From Leptodactylus fallax (taxonomy: Eukaryota; Chordata; Amphibia; Anura; Leptodactylidae): a DNA stretch of 64,000 nt. Shown here piece by piece: positions 11,621-23,854 of this stretch (the stretch's first letter is position 1; each line of letters opens with the position of its first letter). The translations under genes were made by a program, and so were the position numbers. Where the stretch lies: positions 3,960,501 through 4,024,500 of the forward strand of contig CAMRHE010000011.1 in assembly GCA_947044405.1 (NCBI GenBank). Direction: 5' to 3'. The notes under the pieces were generated by a model. That model saw only the letters and a list, made by a program, of their open reading frames with translations, made no database searches and was not told the origin of the DNA.

Positions 11621-12173
11621 AGAAGACTGTAATGCAATATTTTACATTTCAAAATCTGAAGAGGATTATCCCAGTAGATGTAGAATAAATCTACATGAGG
11701 TGTCATTTGTGTTTAGAAATGAAAATACTGTTAAGAAGTAACAAATGCTGCTTTGCTTGCTTTAAAAATCAACACAACTTCACTGTCTAAAGACCAAGTC
11801 CTCATATCAACTGCATCATCTTATGTAATAACCTGGCATTTGTTTGCAGCACTTTATGGTGAATTTGTTATTGGAATGAGAGAACCTCATTCCAAGGATA
11901 GTTTTACATTACATTGATTTGCTTTTAAGGTTAATTTTCATTTTGGCTATGATTTATAGAGCTATGTAGTCAACAAGGTCTTTGTGTAATGTACGGAAAG
12001 ATCTTTATTGGTTTACTGAACAGTGATATACAATATTTCCCACAGAATGAAAAGAAAAAAAAAAAAAAAAAATCTAAGTCACTAAATAACTCTAAATATG
12101 TTGTAGTATGAGAGAGGGGTTAAATTATGCTTAAACAAGGTTATTGAGAGCTGATATCTATAGGGACAAGTTA
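11621..12173 (+). other. TES: Probable TES 3' UTR
   Basis: It follows the stop codon directly and is AT-rich with no repeats apart from an A-run near 12054-12071. The true end is unknown: a candidate signal lies close to the stop and another much further on. Confidence 0.6.
11684..11689 (+). promoter_or_regulatory. TES: Candidate proximal polyadenylation signal AATAAA
   Basis: A canonical hexamer 64 bases after the stop codon. Use would give a very short 3' UTR. Another AATAAA at 14864-14869 could serve a long form that includes the MITEs between. Confidence 0.4.
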
Positions 12174-12628
12174 TTAAAGAGGCCCTGGCCCCAAATTGAC
12201 TTTTCATACAGTGTGTGTGTGTGTGTGTGTTTGTTTGTTGTTTTTTTTGTTGTTTTTTTTTTTCTCATCTGTGATCTGTGGGGGTCTAAACACCAGGACC
12301 CTGTGCAGATCAGCTGTTTCAGCAGCTTCTGATTCTGCTAGTGGGAGGGGAATGTGTGCAGCACCTCTACTTTTCAAGTAATGGGAGCAGTGCAGAAGCC
12401 CCGTCCGCTGCATATCGGTGGTTCCAGGAAATTGCCGTTCCACTCCTATTATTTGAATAGGAGTAGTGCTGCCCATCCTCTAGCAGCTTCCAGCACCTGG
12501 AGGCTACCGAAACAGCTGACTTGTGCTGGGTCCGTGGGATGGAACCCAACAGATCACATACTGATGACTTAGCCTATGGATAGGCCTTCAGTATGAAAAA
12601 ATCAATTTGGGCTGGACAATCCCTTTAA
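12174..12628. mobile_element. T2/Kolobok-like MITE, 455 bp
   Basis: Ends TTAAAGAGGCCCTGGCC and, reverse complemented, TTAAAGGGATTGTCCAGCC, both continuing into CCAAATTGA; TTAA at both edges. A (GT)n run lies at about 12210-12232. It sits in or just after the TES 3' UTR. Confidence 0.8.
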
Positions 12629-13131
12629 GACTGGCATGCAGTAATTTAGGTGCACCTGAAGAGGTATATGCCTTTTAATTTGGCATTTGTCAGCTAACAT
12701 CTGGTGAAAACTCAAAGCTTTGCTTAAAGTTTTCTGGCATAAGTAATCTTATGTCTGTCTGGGAACATTGAAAAATGTGCAGTTACTGCCGAGAAAGATG
12801 TGCACCAAAATTTGAGCCTTTAAGTCAAGAAACTGTCATAGAAGTAATAACTGCTTACTTTTTAGTCCTGAAAAACCCGTTAACTTACCATTCAGATCGG
12901 TGATTAGCAATATTGAAAGTTTCAATGCAACCATCTTGGTTATTAACCCAGTTACTTGGAAACTGTAAAGAAGAATTTTGACAACTTGAAGAAAGTGTAT
13001 TGCAGCTAATACAGAAAAATTAGGAAAATGTAGAATATCATTATAGTGAATACACCTTTAAACTACAATTATTCTAAAGGAGACACATGTTCCTAGTTCC
13101 TGAGGTTATAAAACTCCTCCACTACTAATAA
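12629..13131. other. Spacer between MITEs, no gene seen
   Basis: AT-rich text without recognisable coding or repeat structure; possibly still TES 3' UTR. Confidence 0.4.
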
Positions 13132-13577
13132 TTAAAGGGGTTGTCCAGTTTCAGACAAATATTGAGACAAATGTTAGTTTGTATAATGAAGAATTATACA
13201 ATTTTCCAATATACTTTCTGTATCAATTACTCATAGGTATCTAGATCACTACTTGCCGTAATTAATTCTTTTTACTTCCAGTAGCTAAGTCAGTCCATGG
13301 TCATGTGATGGACACACAGGTGCACAGCTCGTTACCAGGCAGATGTCTGATTACTGTGCTGTGGCTGTAACGAGCTGTGCACCTGTGTGTTTATCACATG
13401 ACCAGGGACTGATTCTTGTCCTCAGGAAGTAAGCAGAATGAATGACCGCAAGCAGAGATCTAGAAAACTGTGAGGAATTGATACAAGTTTCCAAAATGAT
13501 TTGTTGTATAACTTTTCATTATACAAAAAATAACATTTCTATTTCAATATTTGTCTGAACCTGGACAACCCCTTTAA
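13132..13577. mobile_element. T2/Kolobok-like MITE, 446 bp, long TIRs
   Basis: TTAAAGGGGTTGTCCAG at the left is matched in inverse at the right (CTGGACAACCCCTTTAA), and the inversion extends inward, e.g. CAAATATTGAG near 13159 and CAATATTTGTC near 13546. The inner arms ACAGCTCGTTAC and GTAACGAGCTGT (13323-13382) are also inverse. The right TTAA (13574-13577) is shared with the next MITE. Confidence 0.88.
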
Positions 13578-14038
13578 AGGGAGCCCATGAGCAGGATATT
13601 CACCACTAAACCCACAGCGCTGTCAGAGTATGAAATATCCTTTTTAGCCTTTCCGTTTACCTGTAAAAATCTAAGTTAATTTGTGTACAGACTTCTGAAG
13701 TGAAGTCACACCGCCTGTTTTCTGGGGAAATAAGTCTCGCTGAGAGGCTGGATAAATTCACATGCTAGATTGGGATCTGCAGTACCTAGAAATATAGTTC
13801 TGGTGTTTTGAAGCGGAGTATCTCCGCTCCAAAACTCCACCAGGCTTGTGTGCTAGAGAAATGGAGCTATCTGCAGTTAAAGTTGAGAATGGGAACTTCT
13901 GTAATGTATACAAACTTGATACTGGCGCAACTGAATCAGATTTCTGATTTTGTAACATAACAGGGAAAACTGAAAGGATATTTTATACCCGTGCTGTGGG
14001 TTTATTGGTGAAAATACTTGTGACCTGCTCCTTTTTAA
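13574..14038. mobile_element. T2-like MITE abutting the previous one
   Basis: The left end TTAAAGGGAGCCCATGAGCA and right end (reverse complement TTAAAAAGGAGCAGG) share GAGCAGG; further in, TTCACCACTAAACCCACAGC is inverse to GCTGTGGGTTTATTGGTGAA. Its left TTAA is the right TTAA of the neighbouring element. Confidence 0.75.
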
Positions 14039-14261
14039 GGGATGACTGAACTTAAATACAATATCCACCTCTTCATTGTCTCCTATAGCGCATATGAATG
14101 TTATAGCAGGGGGTCCAGAATGCAGTGTTGCACTGGAGACCCAGCCAGCCTATGTGTTACATAGATATCTACTGATCGGATTGTCCAGCATGTAAGGCCT
14201 CAGTAGCCTGATACAGATTCCTTTGGTAATATACTCAGCTTATCAACATTATGAGTTTTCC

Positions 14262-14517
14262 GGGTCTTTTTTAATTGATAACCCATCCTGAGAATGGGTC
14301 ATCAGTTGAAGATCTGTGGGGTCCAAAATCCAGGACTCCCATTGATCAGCTGGATGAAGCAGCAGCAGAGCTGCTTCTGCTTCACAAGCCATTTGACATC
14401 AGCTGCGATGGAGCTGCAATACCAAGCACAGTTGACTTACCCCTACCAGTCTTTAATTGGTGATCTATCCTCAGGACAGGTCCTCAATTAATAAGTCTGA
14501 GAAAAACCCTTTAATAC
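14262..14517. mobile_element. Degenerate TTAA-type MITE
   Basis: Left GGGTCTTTTTTAATTGATAA and right (reverse complement) AAAGGGTTTTTCTCAGACTT are roughly inverse; internal GATAACCCATCCTGAG and CTATCCTCAGGACAGG also pair. The right edge shows TTTAA. The left edge is approximate. Confidence 0.55.
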
Positions 14518-16055
14518 TATATATATTATTCATTGGGCATACATTTTTTTTACTTTATTTTATTTTTTTTCATAAATTACACGAAAAATGTAAAGTTTAA
14601 GATTCTACAATATCTGACCAAGAATCAAAATAGTAAGAAGCAATGCAACTTGAAAAGCAAGGAGTTAATATGCTCTAAGTCCTCCAGGCTTCTTTTGTAG
14701 TTTAAAGGAAACAGCATGTTTCCTGCTGGTGTCTAAACCATTGTATGGCTATGTAAGTCATATAGCCTCACCGTCTTTATTTGCATGCTGTTTACCAGTT
14801 GTAACTATGCAAACTTATCTGTAGCCTTAAAACTGTAATGTTAATGCACTTCCTTTAACAAATAATAAAAAGATACTTTTGATAACCTAGATTTGTGTAT
14901 CTCCGTAGATGTCATAATACATTTTTCTGACTTGATTTTTCCAAAGATCCTGCAGAGGGAGATCACTTCAAAGAGTTCTTTGTATTCCTCTGAATAGTAT
15001 GCATTATATGCAAAGATATTCTAGCATTGACACATATGTAAAGATACATGAGTATTTAGAGTCTTCAAATCAAAGCCACACTTTTTACCATTGCTTTGTA
15101 AATTAAAATGAACACCCTTTTAAAATAGGTCATCTTCATTCTGTACTAGTACTTTGTCAATGGTGTGTGCATCAGACATTGTAATGATCCTGTATCCTGT
15201 TTAGCATCATGTAGATTCATTTGACAAAAAATGCACCCAGATAGACAAGTTGAAACATAACTTTTAATTTTAAATGTTAAAAATCAGGTATATAAGATAT
15301 ATCCATAAATATCAAACATATAAAAATTATATCAGAGTGAAAAAGGAAGTAAAACTTAACTGTTGTTGGTATACCGTAAAGGAACTCCCAAATATTTAAA
15401 AAGATAGAATAGCTGAACCTGCAATATCCTGACCAGGGATGATAATTTGAGTCCACAATATAGTGGAAACCCTAGTCAATACATATATAACCTGGCATTC
15501 AATAGACAGTTCTGGATAATTGTCCCCAAATGCAGGAATTCTGCCCATACATAACAATTGGGATCAGAAGCTGCAAGCAGAGAATAGACTAAAGATATAA
15601 AATGTCATGTTCAATAGAACAATTCTCAGACATTAGCCCCACCTTTCATCACAGTTTTCTCTGCATATTACACTATCCTCACCCAGACACTATGTTCTTA
15701 TTCCAGCCTGTAGGATAATAAACAGCTGAATACTGCACTTAATAGTGCTTAGGAAACATGGGTAAAGGAAGGTAGGGTAATAAATCCTCATAACACTAGG
15801 TCCTCAACGGGTTTCTCCCCATTAAAATAGAAATATGGGATTCATCAGTAGAAAAAAAGGTTGCCCTTCCTATCCAAATTTGTAGTAAAAACTACATTTT
15901 TCCTGACTCCCTGATGGTGGGAGCCGGTACTTGGTGTGTAGGTCATTAGTTCTGGCGTCCATAAAGAATCACTTAGTGATTCAAGTTTAAGGCAGTTTGT
16001 GCTGGTGTAGAAGGATGTTTCCTCTTCCCCTATATCAATCTCTCTGCCCCTTGTA
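14518..16055. other. AT-rich intergenic sequence, no gene seen
   Basis: It contains a candidate AATAAA at 14864-14869 (possible distal TES poly(A) signal). No ORF, RNA or familiar repeat was identified up to the Tc1 end at 16056. Confidence 0.5.
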
Positions 16056-16310
16056 CAGTGGCTTGCAAAAGTATTCCTACCCCTTGAACTTTTTCACACT
16101 TTATCACCTTTACAATCACAAACTTAAATGTATTTTAAGTGATAGACCAGCACAAAGTAGCAGATAATTGTGAAGTGGAAGGAAAATTTATAAATGGTTT
16201 TCAAAATTTTTTTCAAATAAATCTGAAGTGTGACGTGTAAAGCTATGCAGCACTCTGATACCCTAAATAAAATCCAGTGCAATCAATTGCCAACAGAAGT
16301 CATTTAATTA

Positions 16311-16906
16311 GGAGGGCGTTCACACTACCATTGGTGACTGTCAGTAGTGTCCGTTTCTATTGTCCGTTATAAGATTTTAGCATCGGACACTAGCTGAACC
16401 GTCAGAAATCCGTTAAAATTTCCATTCATTTCAATGGGTTTTTATATAGTGTCCGTTTACACCAAATCCGTCAGAAGTCTGTTGTTTTTTCGTGGACAAA
16501 AAAATCCTACATGCAGGACTTTTTGTCTGTTTGAAAAAAAAACGTATTCTTGACGGACAGCAAGTGTCCATTATTTTTTTTAACATTGAAGTCTATGGGT
16601 AACTGACAATAACTGAGCCATCACTGTCTGTTATTTTATGTCCGTTTTTTTTTCCTGCGCATGCTCGAGGGGGAAAAAAAAAAAGGACAGTGTTAAACGG
16701 ATGCTAACTGATGCTAATGTTTGTTTGTTTGTTTTTTGTTTGTTTGTTTTTACCCATTAATTGGATCAGTTAAAAAAAACGGACACATTAACATCAGTTA
16801 GTGTCCGTTAATGTCTGTTATGATAGGTGTCCGCTTTCTTTTTTTTTTTTTTTTTTTTTTTCAGGACACTATCAGAACGGACAGCAACGGTAGTGTGAAC
16901 CCTGCC
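16311..16906. mobile_element. Harbinger-like MITE with TTA duplication
   Basis: Ends GGAGGGCGTTCACACTACC and (reverse complement) GGCAGGGTTCACACTACC; TTA at 16308-16310 and 16907-16909. A 3-bp TTA duplication fits PIF/Harbinger (TWA targets). The interior is rich in TGTCCGTT repeats and T-runs. It sits inside the fossil Tc1, whose sequence continues on both sides. Confidence 0.78.
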
Positions 16907-17010
16907 TTAGTGAATAGTCCAGCTGTGTGTAATATAGTCCCAGTATAAATACACCTGTTCTGTGAAGGCCTCTGTGGTTTGTTAGAGAACACTAGTGAAC
17001 AAACAGCATC

Positions 17011-17405
17011 ATGAAGACCAAGGAACTCACTAGACAGTTCACAGATAAAGTGGAGAAGTTTAAAGCAGGGTTAGGTTATAAAGACACATCCCAAGCTTTG
17101 AGCATCCCAAGGAGCATTGTTCAATCCATCATTCATGTTGTGCACTCCACAAATCTGGCCTTTATGGAAGAGTGGCCAGTAGAAAACCATTGTTGAAAGA
17201 AAGACATAAGAAATGCTGTTTTCAGTTTGCCACAAGCCATATAGGGGACACAGCAAATGTGGAAGAAGGTGCTCTGGTCAGATGGGACCAAAGACGAACT
17301 TTTTTGCCTAAATGCAAAGTGCTATGTGTGATGGAAAAGTAACACTGCTCATCATGCTGAACACAACATCCCCACTGTGAAACGTGGTGGCAGCATCATG
17401 CTGTG

Positions 17406-17437
<32 letters not shown>

Positions 17438-17788
17438 CAGCAGGGACAGGGAAGCTGGTGAGAGTTGATGGGAAGATGTATGGAGCTAAATACAGAGCAA
17501 TCCTGGAAGAAAACCTGTTGAAGACTTGAGACTGGGAAGGAGATTTACCTTCCAGCAAGACAATGACCCTAAAAATACAGCCAGAGCTACAGTGGAATGG
17601 TTTACATCAAAGAATATTCATGTCTTAGAATAGCCCAGTCAAAGTCCAGACCTAAATCCCATTGAGCATCTGTGACAAGACATGAAAATTGCTGTTCACG
17701 GACATTCTCCATCCAATCTGGCTGAGCTTGAGCTATTTTGCATAGAAGAAAGGGGAAAAATCTCAGTCTCTAGATGCGCAAAGCCCTA
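17011..17788 (+). pseudogene. Tc1 transposase remnant
   Basis: The N-terminal part reads MKTKELTRQFTDKVEKFKAG (helix-turn-helix region). Later pieces include a degraded AWSDGTK-like motif near 17275, a KRGGSIML-like motif near 17380-17400, a QQDNDPK-like motif near 17555-17570 and a degraded SPDLNPIEH-like motif near 17645-17670. A pure T-run (about 17410-17437) replaces the codons after the glycine-rich motif, and many stops and indels are present. The C-terminal part is lost. It is clearly dead. Confidence 0.85.
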
Positions 17789-18889
17789 ACTTCTGCCCTA
17801 ACTAGGGTGGTCCCAAGTGGTATCCCTGTTAATGCCCTAATGCACACAAACACTCCATCCCAATGTGTTTCTTGCCCATTTAACAAAACAGGCATTCATC
17901 TGGGGATCTAGGAGTGAATCAACAAAAGTGCATTCAATATATTTATAACCACATTAACCCCTTAACCCTATTTCACGTACATGTACGTCAAGGAATGTGG
18001 TTAGTTACCGCATCCCCACGTGTCCTAGTGGCACATCACTAAAAAGTTTGAAAAAAAAAAAGTGATCTGTGTGAAAAAAATTTTTTTTCGCCATCTCGCC
18101 TTAAAAAAAAAATTGTTATAAAAAAATTATCAAAAAGTTATATGTACCCCAAGACAGTACCAATAAAAAGGAAAGATCATCCTGCAAAAAATAAGCCCTC
18201 AACCAACTCTGTCAACTAAAAAAAAAAAAAATTGCTACACACCTCAGAAGATAGCGATGCAAAAATAATTGATTTCTTTCCCCAAATGGGTTTTTTGTTC
18301 TACAAAACTAGTAACACAAAAAAAAAAATGTGAGGTATCGCCATAATTGTACCAACCTGCAGAATAAAGGTAACATGTTACTTATGCTGTACGCTGCGCA
18401 GAAAAAAAAATTAAAATGTAAAAAGCAATACCAGAATTGAAGGGGTTGTGTGTTTGTTTTTTTTGTTTTTTTAATCCACCAAGAAAGAGTTAATAAAATG
18501 TATTCTATAAGTTATAGGCACCCAGAAATGTTGTCATTACAAAATACATCTCAACCCGCAAACAACAAACCCTCATATGGCTACATCTCCAGAAAAATAA
18601 AGAAAATATAGCTCGTACAATGTAAAGACAAAAACCCCAAGAATCGCCAAATCATTAGAACAAAACTGGCAGCAGCAGGAAAGGAATGTATAAGCTGTGC
18701 GAGCCTATATCAGGGGCCATCCAGATTTAGAGTTTACAAGGGAAAAAGACACCAGAAGTGACCTCCCCCTCCCCCCCCCCCAATCATAGGAGCTACTGGG
18801 GATATAGTAGGTAATTTAGTGTTCCCCATGTACTCCGCACAGCTTACATAATCACTCTTCACCATCCGCTGTGCATTCATGTCTGGGAC
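17789..18889. repeat. Low-complexity anuran repeat, no gene
   Basis: 17789-17940 has no recognised content. From about 17945 the text (TTAACCCCTTAACCC, then the palindrome ACGTACATGTACGT, then A-rich blocks and CCTGCAAAAAATAAGCCCTC) resembles 39905-40030 and parts of 34235-34870, so it belongs to a dispersed family of unknown class. Confidence 0.5.
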
Positions 18890-21800
18890 ACTAATGCTCA
18901 CTACACCCCTTGATAAATTCTTTGAGGGGTGCAGTTTTCAAAATGGGGCCACTCCTTTGGGGAATTCACTTTACTGGTACTTTACAGGCTCTGCAAACAT
19001 GACATGACATCCAGATACCAAACATCTAAATATATACTTCAAAAGTCAAATAGAGCTCCTTCCCTTCTGCGCCCTGCTGTGTGCTCAAACTGCAGTTTAT
19101 GCCCACATGTATGACACTGTTGTTCCCAGGATAACATACTTAATGTCATATGTAGGTATAAACTGATATTTGGGAACACAACCATGCACAGAAGGGAATG
19201 GGCGCTATTTTGTTTTTTGAAGCACAGATTTAGACGGTTTGGTTTTTTGGACACCACTACACTTTTGCAGGACCCTGAAACGCCAGTAAGATGGAATCCC
19301 CTGACATGTGACCCCATTTTGGAAACTACTTCCCTGAAGGAATTTATCCAGGGGTACAGTGAGCATGTTTAACCACCAAGTGTTGCATTAATTAATTTTC
19401 CAGAAATGAATACGCAGCTGTTGGTGAAAGGTGAAAATGACAATTTTTACAGGAATACGTCATTTCATTGCGTAATATGTTGTGCCTGGCTTGTATCAGA
19501 GCCGAATGCTCCAAAAGCTGCTGTGCCGAGGATACCCGCTTAACAATTTTTGGAGTCTGTGTCTCTGCTGACACAAGTTGGGCACAACATACTGGGCAAT
19601 TAAATGGGGTATCTATGGAAAAATTGCAATTTTCACTTTTCATTATCTGCTGCGCGTTTCTTTCCGGAAAATAAATGAATGCAACGCTCAAGGGTTAAAA
19701 ATGCTCGCTACCCCGCTTGATAACCCCACTTTGGAAAGTACACCCCTCAAGGCATTTATGTGTCTGCAGGTTCCACTTTACTGCCAATTCAGGGGCTCTG
19801 CAAAAGTGGCATGACGTCCAAACACCAAACTGTGCTCCAAAAACCAAAATAGCGCTCCTTTCCTTCTGTGCCTGGCTGTTTCCAAACAGTAGTTTATACC
19901 CACATATGGCATTAAGTACATTATCCTGGGTACAACTGTGTCATACATGTGGGCATAAACTGCCGTTTGGGCAAACAGCAGGGTGCAGATGTCAAGGAGC
20001 GCCATGTGTTTTGGAGCGCAGATTTAGATTGTTGGTTTTTGGACGCCATGTCACATTTGTAGAGACTCTAAAAATGCCCCTACAAAATGGGGTCACTTCT
20101 TGAGGAATTCCAATTTACTGGCACCTCCAGGGCACTGCAAAAACATGACGTCCAGAAAATCCCTCTAAATCCGTACTTCAAAAGCTAAAAAGCGCACTGC
20201 TCCTTCTCTTCTGAGCCCTGCTGTGTGCCCAAGCAGCAGTTTACACCCACATATACAACTTCTTTCTACCTGAGATAGCCCACTTAATAGTTTTAAGAGT
20301 GCATGTCTCTGATAACACAAAGTGGGTGCAACATAGTGGGCATATTTCTTTAAAAATTAAAATTTTTCACTTTGTACATTATTTTCGGGAAGCACTCTTG
20401 GGCTCAAAATGATAATAACCCTCGATAAATTCCTTAAGAGGTGTAGTTTCTAAAATTTTTTGGGGGGGTTCCCATTATATTGATACTTTAGAGGATCTGC
20501 AAATGCGACATGGCACCTGAAAACTGTTCCAGCAAAATCTGCCCTCCACAAGCCAAATAGCGCTCTTTTCATTCTGAGCCCCCCCAGGTACCCATAAAGC
20601 AGTTTATAACCACATATGGGGCATTGGCATGTTCAGGAGAAATTGTGTAACAAACTTTGGGGAGATTTTTCTCCTTTATCCTCTTGTGAAAATAAAACAA
20701 TTGGGACTAAATTGACAGTTTGAAAAATCTGTATACAAAAATCTATAAAGATATAAATGAGACTCAATTTCATATATTGCAGCTAGAAAGTTTAAGAGGG
20801 TCTCTTTTCATAACATTTTATAAATAAAACATAACTTTTAATAATATAAGAAATAAAATTTGACTGAACGCACACCCTAAAGTGAATTAAAAAGTCTTTG
20901 TTGTTGATTGTACAGTATATAAGGCAGGCTTATCTAATTATTCACCGCTTAGGAAAATACAAAAAAAAAAAAAAAAAAACGCTACTACCATCTAAAGTGC
21001 TGTGTGTGAATTGGGAGCAATTTAGAAGCGTTTCAATGAGTACAATATTCAGCTGTGATTAAAGAGGGGTATCTGAAATATTCCAGACATCACTCTTATA
21101 GCAAAAAAAATAAAGGATAATATTTAAACAGCCGAAAAGAAGGGAATCATTTACGCATAAATCCCAGCACTAACGCAATGGACAGAGGATATCGTTTAAA
21201 GAGCTATAGGTAGATAGTATAGCAACATAACCTATTAGCCCAAATCATACTTATAAAACGTAAATCCCAGCATAAAGCGTAAATCACAGCTGAATATTGT
21301 ACTCATTGAAACGCTTCTAAATTGCTCCCAATTCACACACAGCACTTTAGATGGTAGTAGCGGGTTTTTTGGGTTTTTTTTTTTGTATTTTTCTAATCTT
21401 TAAAGCAGTGAATAATTAGATAAGCTTGCCTTATATACAATCAACAACAAATACTTTTTAATTCACTTTAGGGTGTGTGTTCAGTCAAATTTTATTTCTT
21501 ATATTATTAAAAGTTATGTTTTATTTATAAAATGTTATGAAAAGAGACCCTCTTAAACCTTCTAGCTGCAATTTTAATTGACAGTTTATTGGAAAAGAAT
21601 AATTTTTCATTTTCACACCCCAATATTAATAAAATCTGTGAAACAGCTGTAGGGTCAAACTGCTCATTGTATCCTTTGATATGTTCTGTGAGGGGTGCAG
21701 TTTCCAAAATGGGGTTACTTTTGGGGGTTTCCACTGTATTGGTACTTTGGGGGGCTCTGCAAATGTGACATGACACCTGAAAACTATTCCAGCAAAATCT

Positions 21801-22620
21801 GCCCTCCAAAACCCAAATAGCGCTCTTTCCATTCCAAGCCCCACCAAGTACCCAAACAGCAGTGTATGACCACATATGAGGTATTGCCGTGTTCAGGAGC
21901 AATTGTTTACCAAACTGTGGGGTGCTTTTTCTCTTTTAACTCCTTGTGAAAATGAAAACTTTTGGGATAAAGTGACATTTTAGTAATTTTTCATTTACAC
22001 ATCTCAATGTTAATAAAATCTGTGAAAAGGCTGTTTGGTCAAAATGCTCACTATACCCCTTGATAAATTCTGAGAGGGGTCTAGTTTCCAAATGGGGTGA
22101 CTTTTGGGGGGTTTCCATTGTTTTGGTACCCTAGGGGCTCTGCAAATGAGACATAGCATTGAAAACTATTCCAGCAAAATCTGCTTTTCAAACGTCCAGT
22201 GTCGCTCCTTCCCTTCTGTGCACTTCCATGTGCCCAAACTTCAGTTTACACCCACATGTGGGGTATTTCTGTGCTCGGGAGAAATTGCATAACAAATTGT
22301 GAGATGCATTTTCTTCTTTAACCTTTTGTGAGTGTGTTAATTTTAGGGTTAAATGAATGTATTATTGAAAAATTTAATTTCATCTCCATATTGTTTTATT
22401 TTCTGTGAAATGCTTAAATGGTTAACAAACTTCCCAAATGCTGTTTTGAATTATTTGAGGGGTGCAGTTTTGAAAATGGGGTGATTCATGGAGGTTTCTA
22501 ATATATAGGCCTTTATAATCGCCCTTCAGAATTGAAGTGGTCCCTAAAAAATTAGTTTGGGAAATTTTCGTGTAAATCTGGAAAATCGCTGTTACACTTG
22601 TAAGCTCTATAATGTCCAAA
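18890..22620. repeat. Array of related 350-400-bp units with palindromes
   Basis: A block containing GAGGGGTGCAGTTT then AAAATGGGG recurs at about 18920, 20440 (altered), 21690, 22075 and 22455. An inverse version (CCCCATTTTGGAAACTAC) is at about 19312 and a weaker one near 19725. Between, CAGTTTATGCCCACAT and its inverse form large imperfect hairpins (about 19060-19240 and 19860-20010). Units follow the order: dyad block, TCTGCAAATG, AAAATCTGCCCTCC, CCCACATATG, then a T/A-rich tail. Class unknown; ORFs across it are incidental. Confidence 0.75.
20722..21575. mobile_element. Foldback insertion with about 285-bp arms and 12-bp TSD
   Basis: Arms at 20777-21060 and 21282-21572 are near-perfect inverse copies (for example GCAGCTAGAA at the left and TTCTAGCTGC at the right), separated by a 221-bp spacer. 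The insertion interrupts an array unit, and AATTGACAGTTT occurs on both sides (20710-20721 and 21576-21587). No ORF is present. About 55 bases at the left edge have no partner in the right arm. Class undetermined. Confidence 0.75.
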
Positions 22621-22924
22621 ATACATTAAAGGACGATTAAAAGATTATGCCGAGATATGGTAGATTATATTTATTAATGTATTTGTGTGATATGACTATC
22701 TGTTTGAAAAGCAGAGCATTTCACATTTTGAAAATTTGCAATTTTTTTCCAAGTTTCCATCAAATTTCATATTTTCTTATAAATAAATACAAAAATATTG
22801 ATTAGTGTTTACCACTAACATGAAGTACAATGTGTCACAAAAAAACTATTTCAAAATCACTTGTGTAAGTTAAAGCGTCTCAAAGTTATTGCCATATAAA
22901 GTGACACATGTCAGTTTTGAAAAA
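22621..22924. other. AT-rich spacer before the LINE
   Basis: It continues the A/T-rich tail text of the preceding array (AAAATTTGCAATTTTTTTCC and similar). Nothing coding was seen. Confidence 0.4.
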
Positions 22925-23854
22925 CGAGGCCTGGGGGCGTGGCTTGTACCTCGCACAAGATGGCCACAGAGTAGTTCAGGTCCGCTGCTGAACTCACATA
23001 AAGCGGCTCACAGCAGCTCACAGCGCTGAGGACAGTCTCCTTACTCCACTCCCGCGCTCTGTTTCTGTGGAGGCGAATGGAGACTCAGCGCCCACCTCAG
23101 GAGCTGCCTCCTTCAGTATCCTCCCCGAAGTTGTTTTCTTCAGGGGACAGCAATGATTCCCAAATGAGAAGTATATGTGCACCACAGCATACATACTCTT
23201 CTAATAAAAGAGGCCCCCAACCCTCCTCTGCAGCTACTGCCCCTCCAACTTGCAAAACTGCTCTAACTCCAGGCTCAGCTGTTACTATATCGGGGACTAC
23301 TACCCCATCACAGAGCCCAGTTAAGCAAAAAATGAAGTGGGACACCAACTTTTGCTTTGAATCCCGCCCGGACATGCTCACAGAGGCACCCCAACTTTTT
23401 GATTCAGAGGTGCTCCAGGCGATACCGGCCAGCACCCAAATGGCTTCTGAGTCCTTTTTGAAAGATATAATGCTTGCTCTGCATAGATCTATTCAGAAAG
23501 ATATCACTAAAGCTATTACCAATGTTTATTCAACTGTGGACTCTCTGGATGATAGACTTAACCATGTTGAACAGAAAATGGGTGAGTTCGCTTCGGTGCA
23601 TAATGCTATTGTTGATGCCCATAATGACCTCGAGGAGGAGTTGGCGGCTGTCAAACTTAAGCTAGCGGAAATGGAAGACCGCAACAGATGCAACAATGTC
23701 AAATTTCGTGGTATACCAAAATCAGTTACAGCTAAGGATCTGGTTTCTTATCTACAACAACTGATGAAATCTACCTTGCCCCAATGCTCTGAAGCTGATT
23801 TGATCATTGATAGGGCTCACCGTTTACCGAAACCAAAAGGTTTGCCGGATCATA

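Larger units (their letters stand above)
16056..17788 (+). mobile_element. Fossil Tc1-like element, right end missing
   Basis: After TA at 16054-16055 the element starts CAGTGGCTTGCAAAAGTATT, a Tc1 TIR known from fish and frogs. A 596-bp MITE splits the left part. The transposase region follows but stops abruptly near 17788, with no matching right TIR, so the 3' end has been deleted. Confidence 0.85.

Noticed and set aside
23097..23435. - strand ORF of 112 codons
   Set aside because: Shadow of the LINE ORF1 on the other strand.
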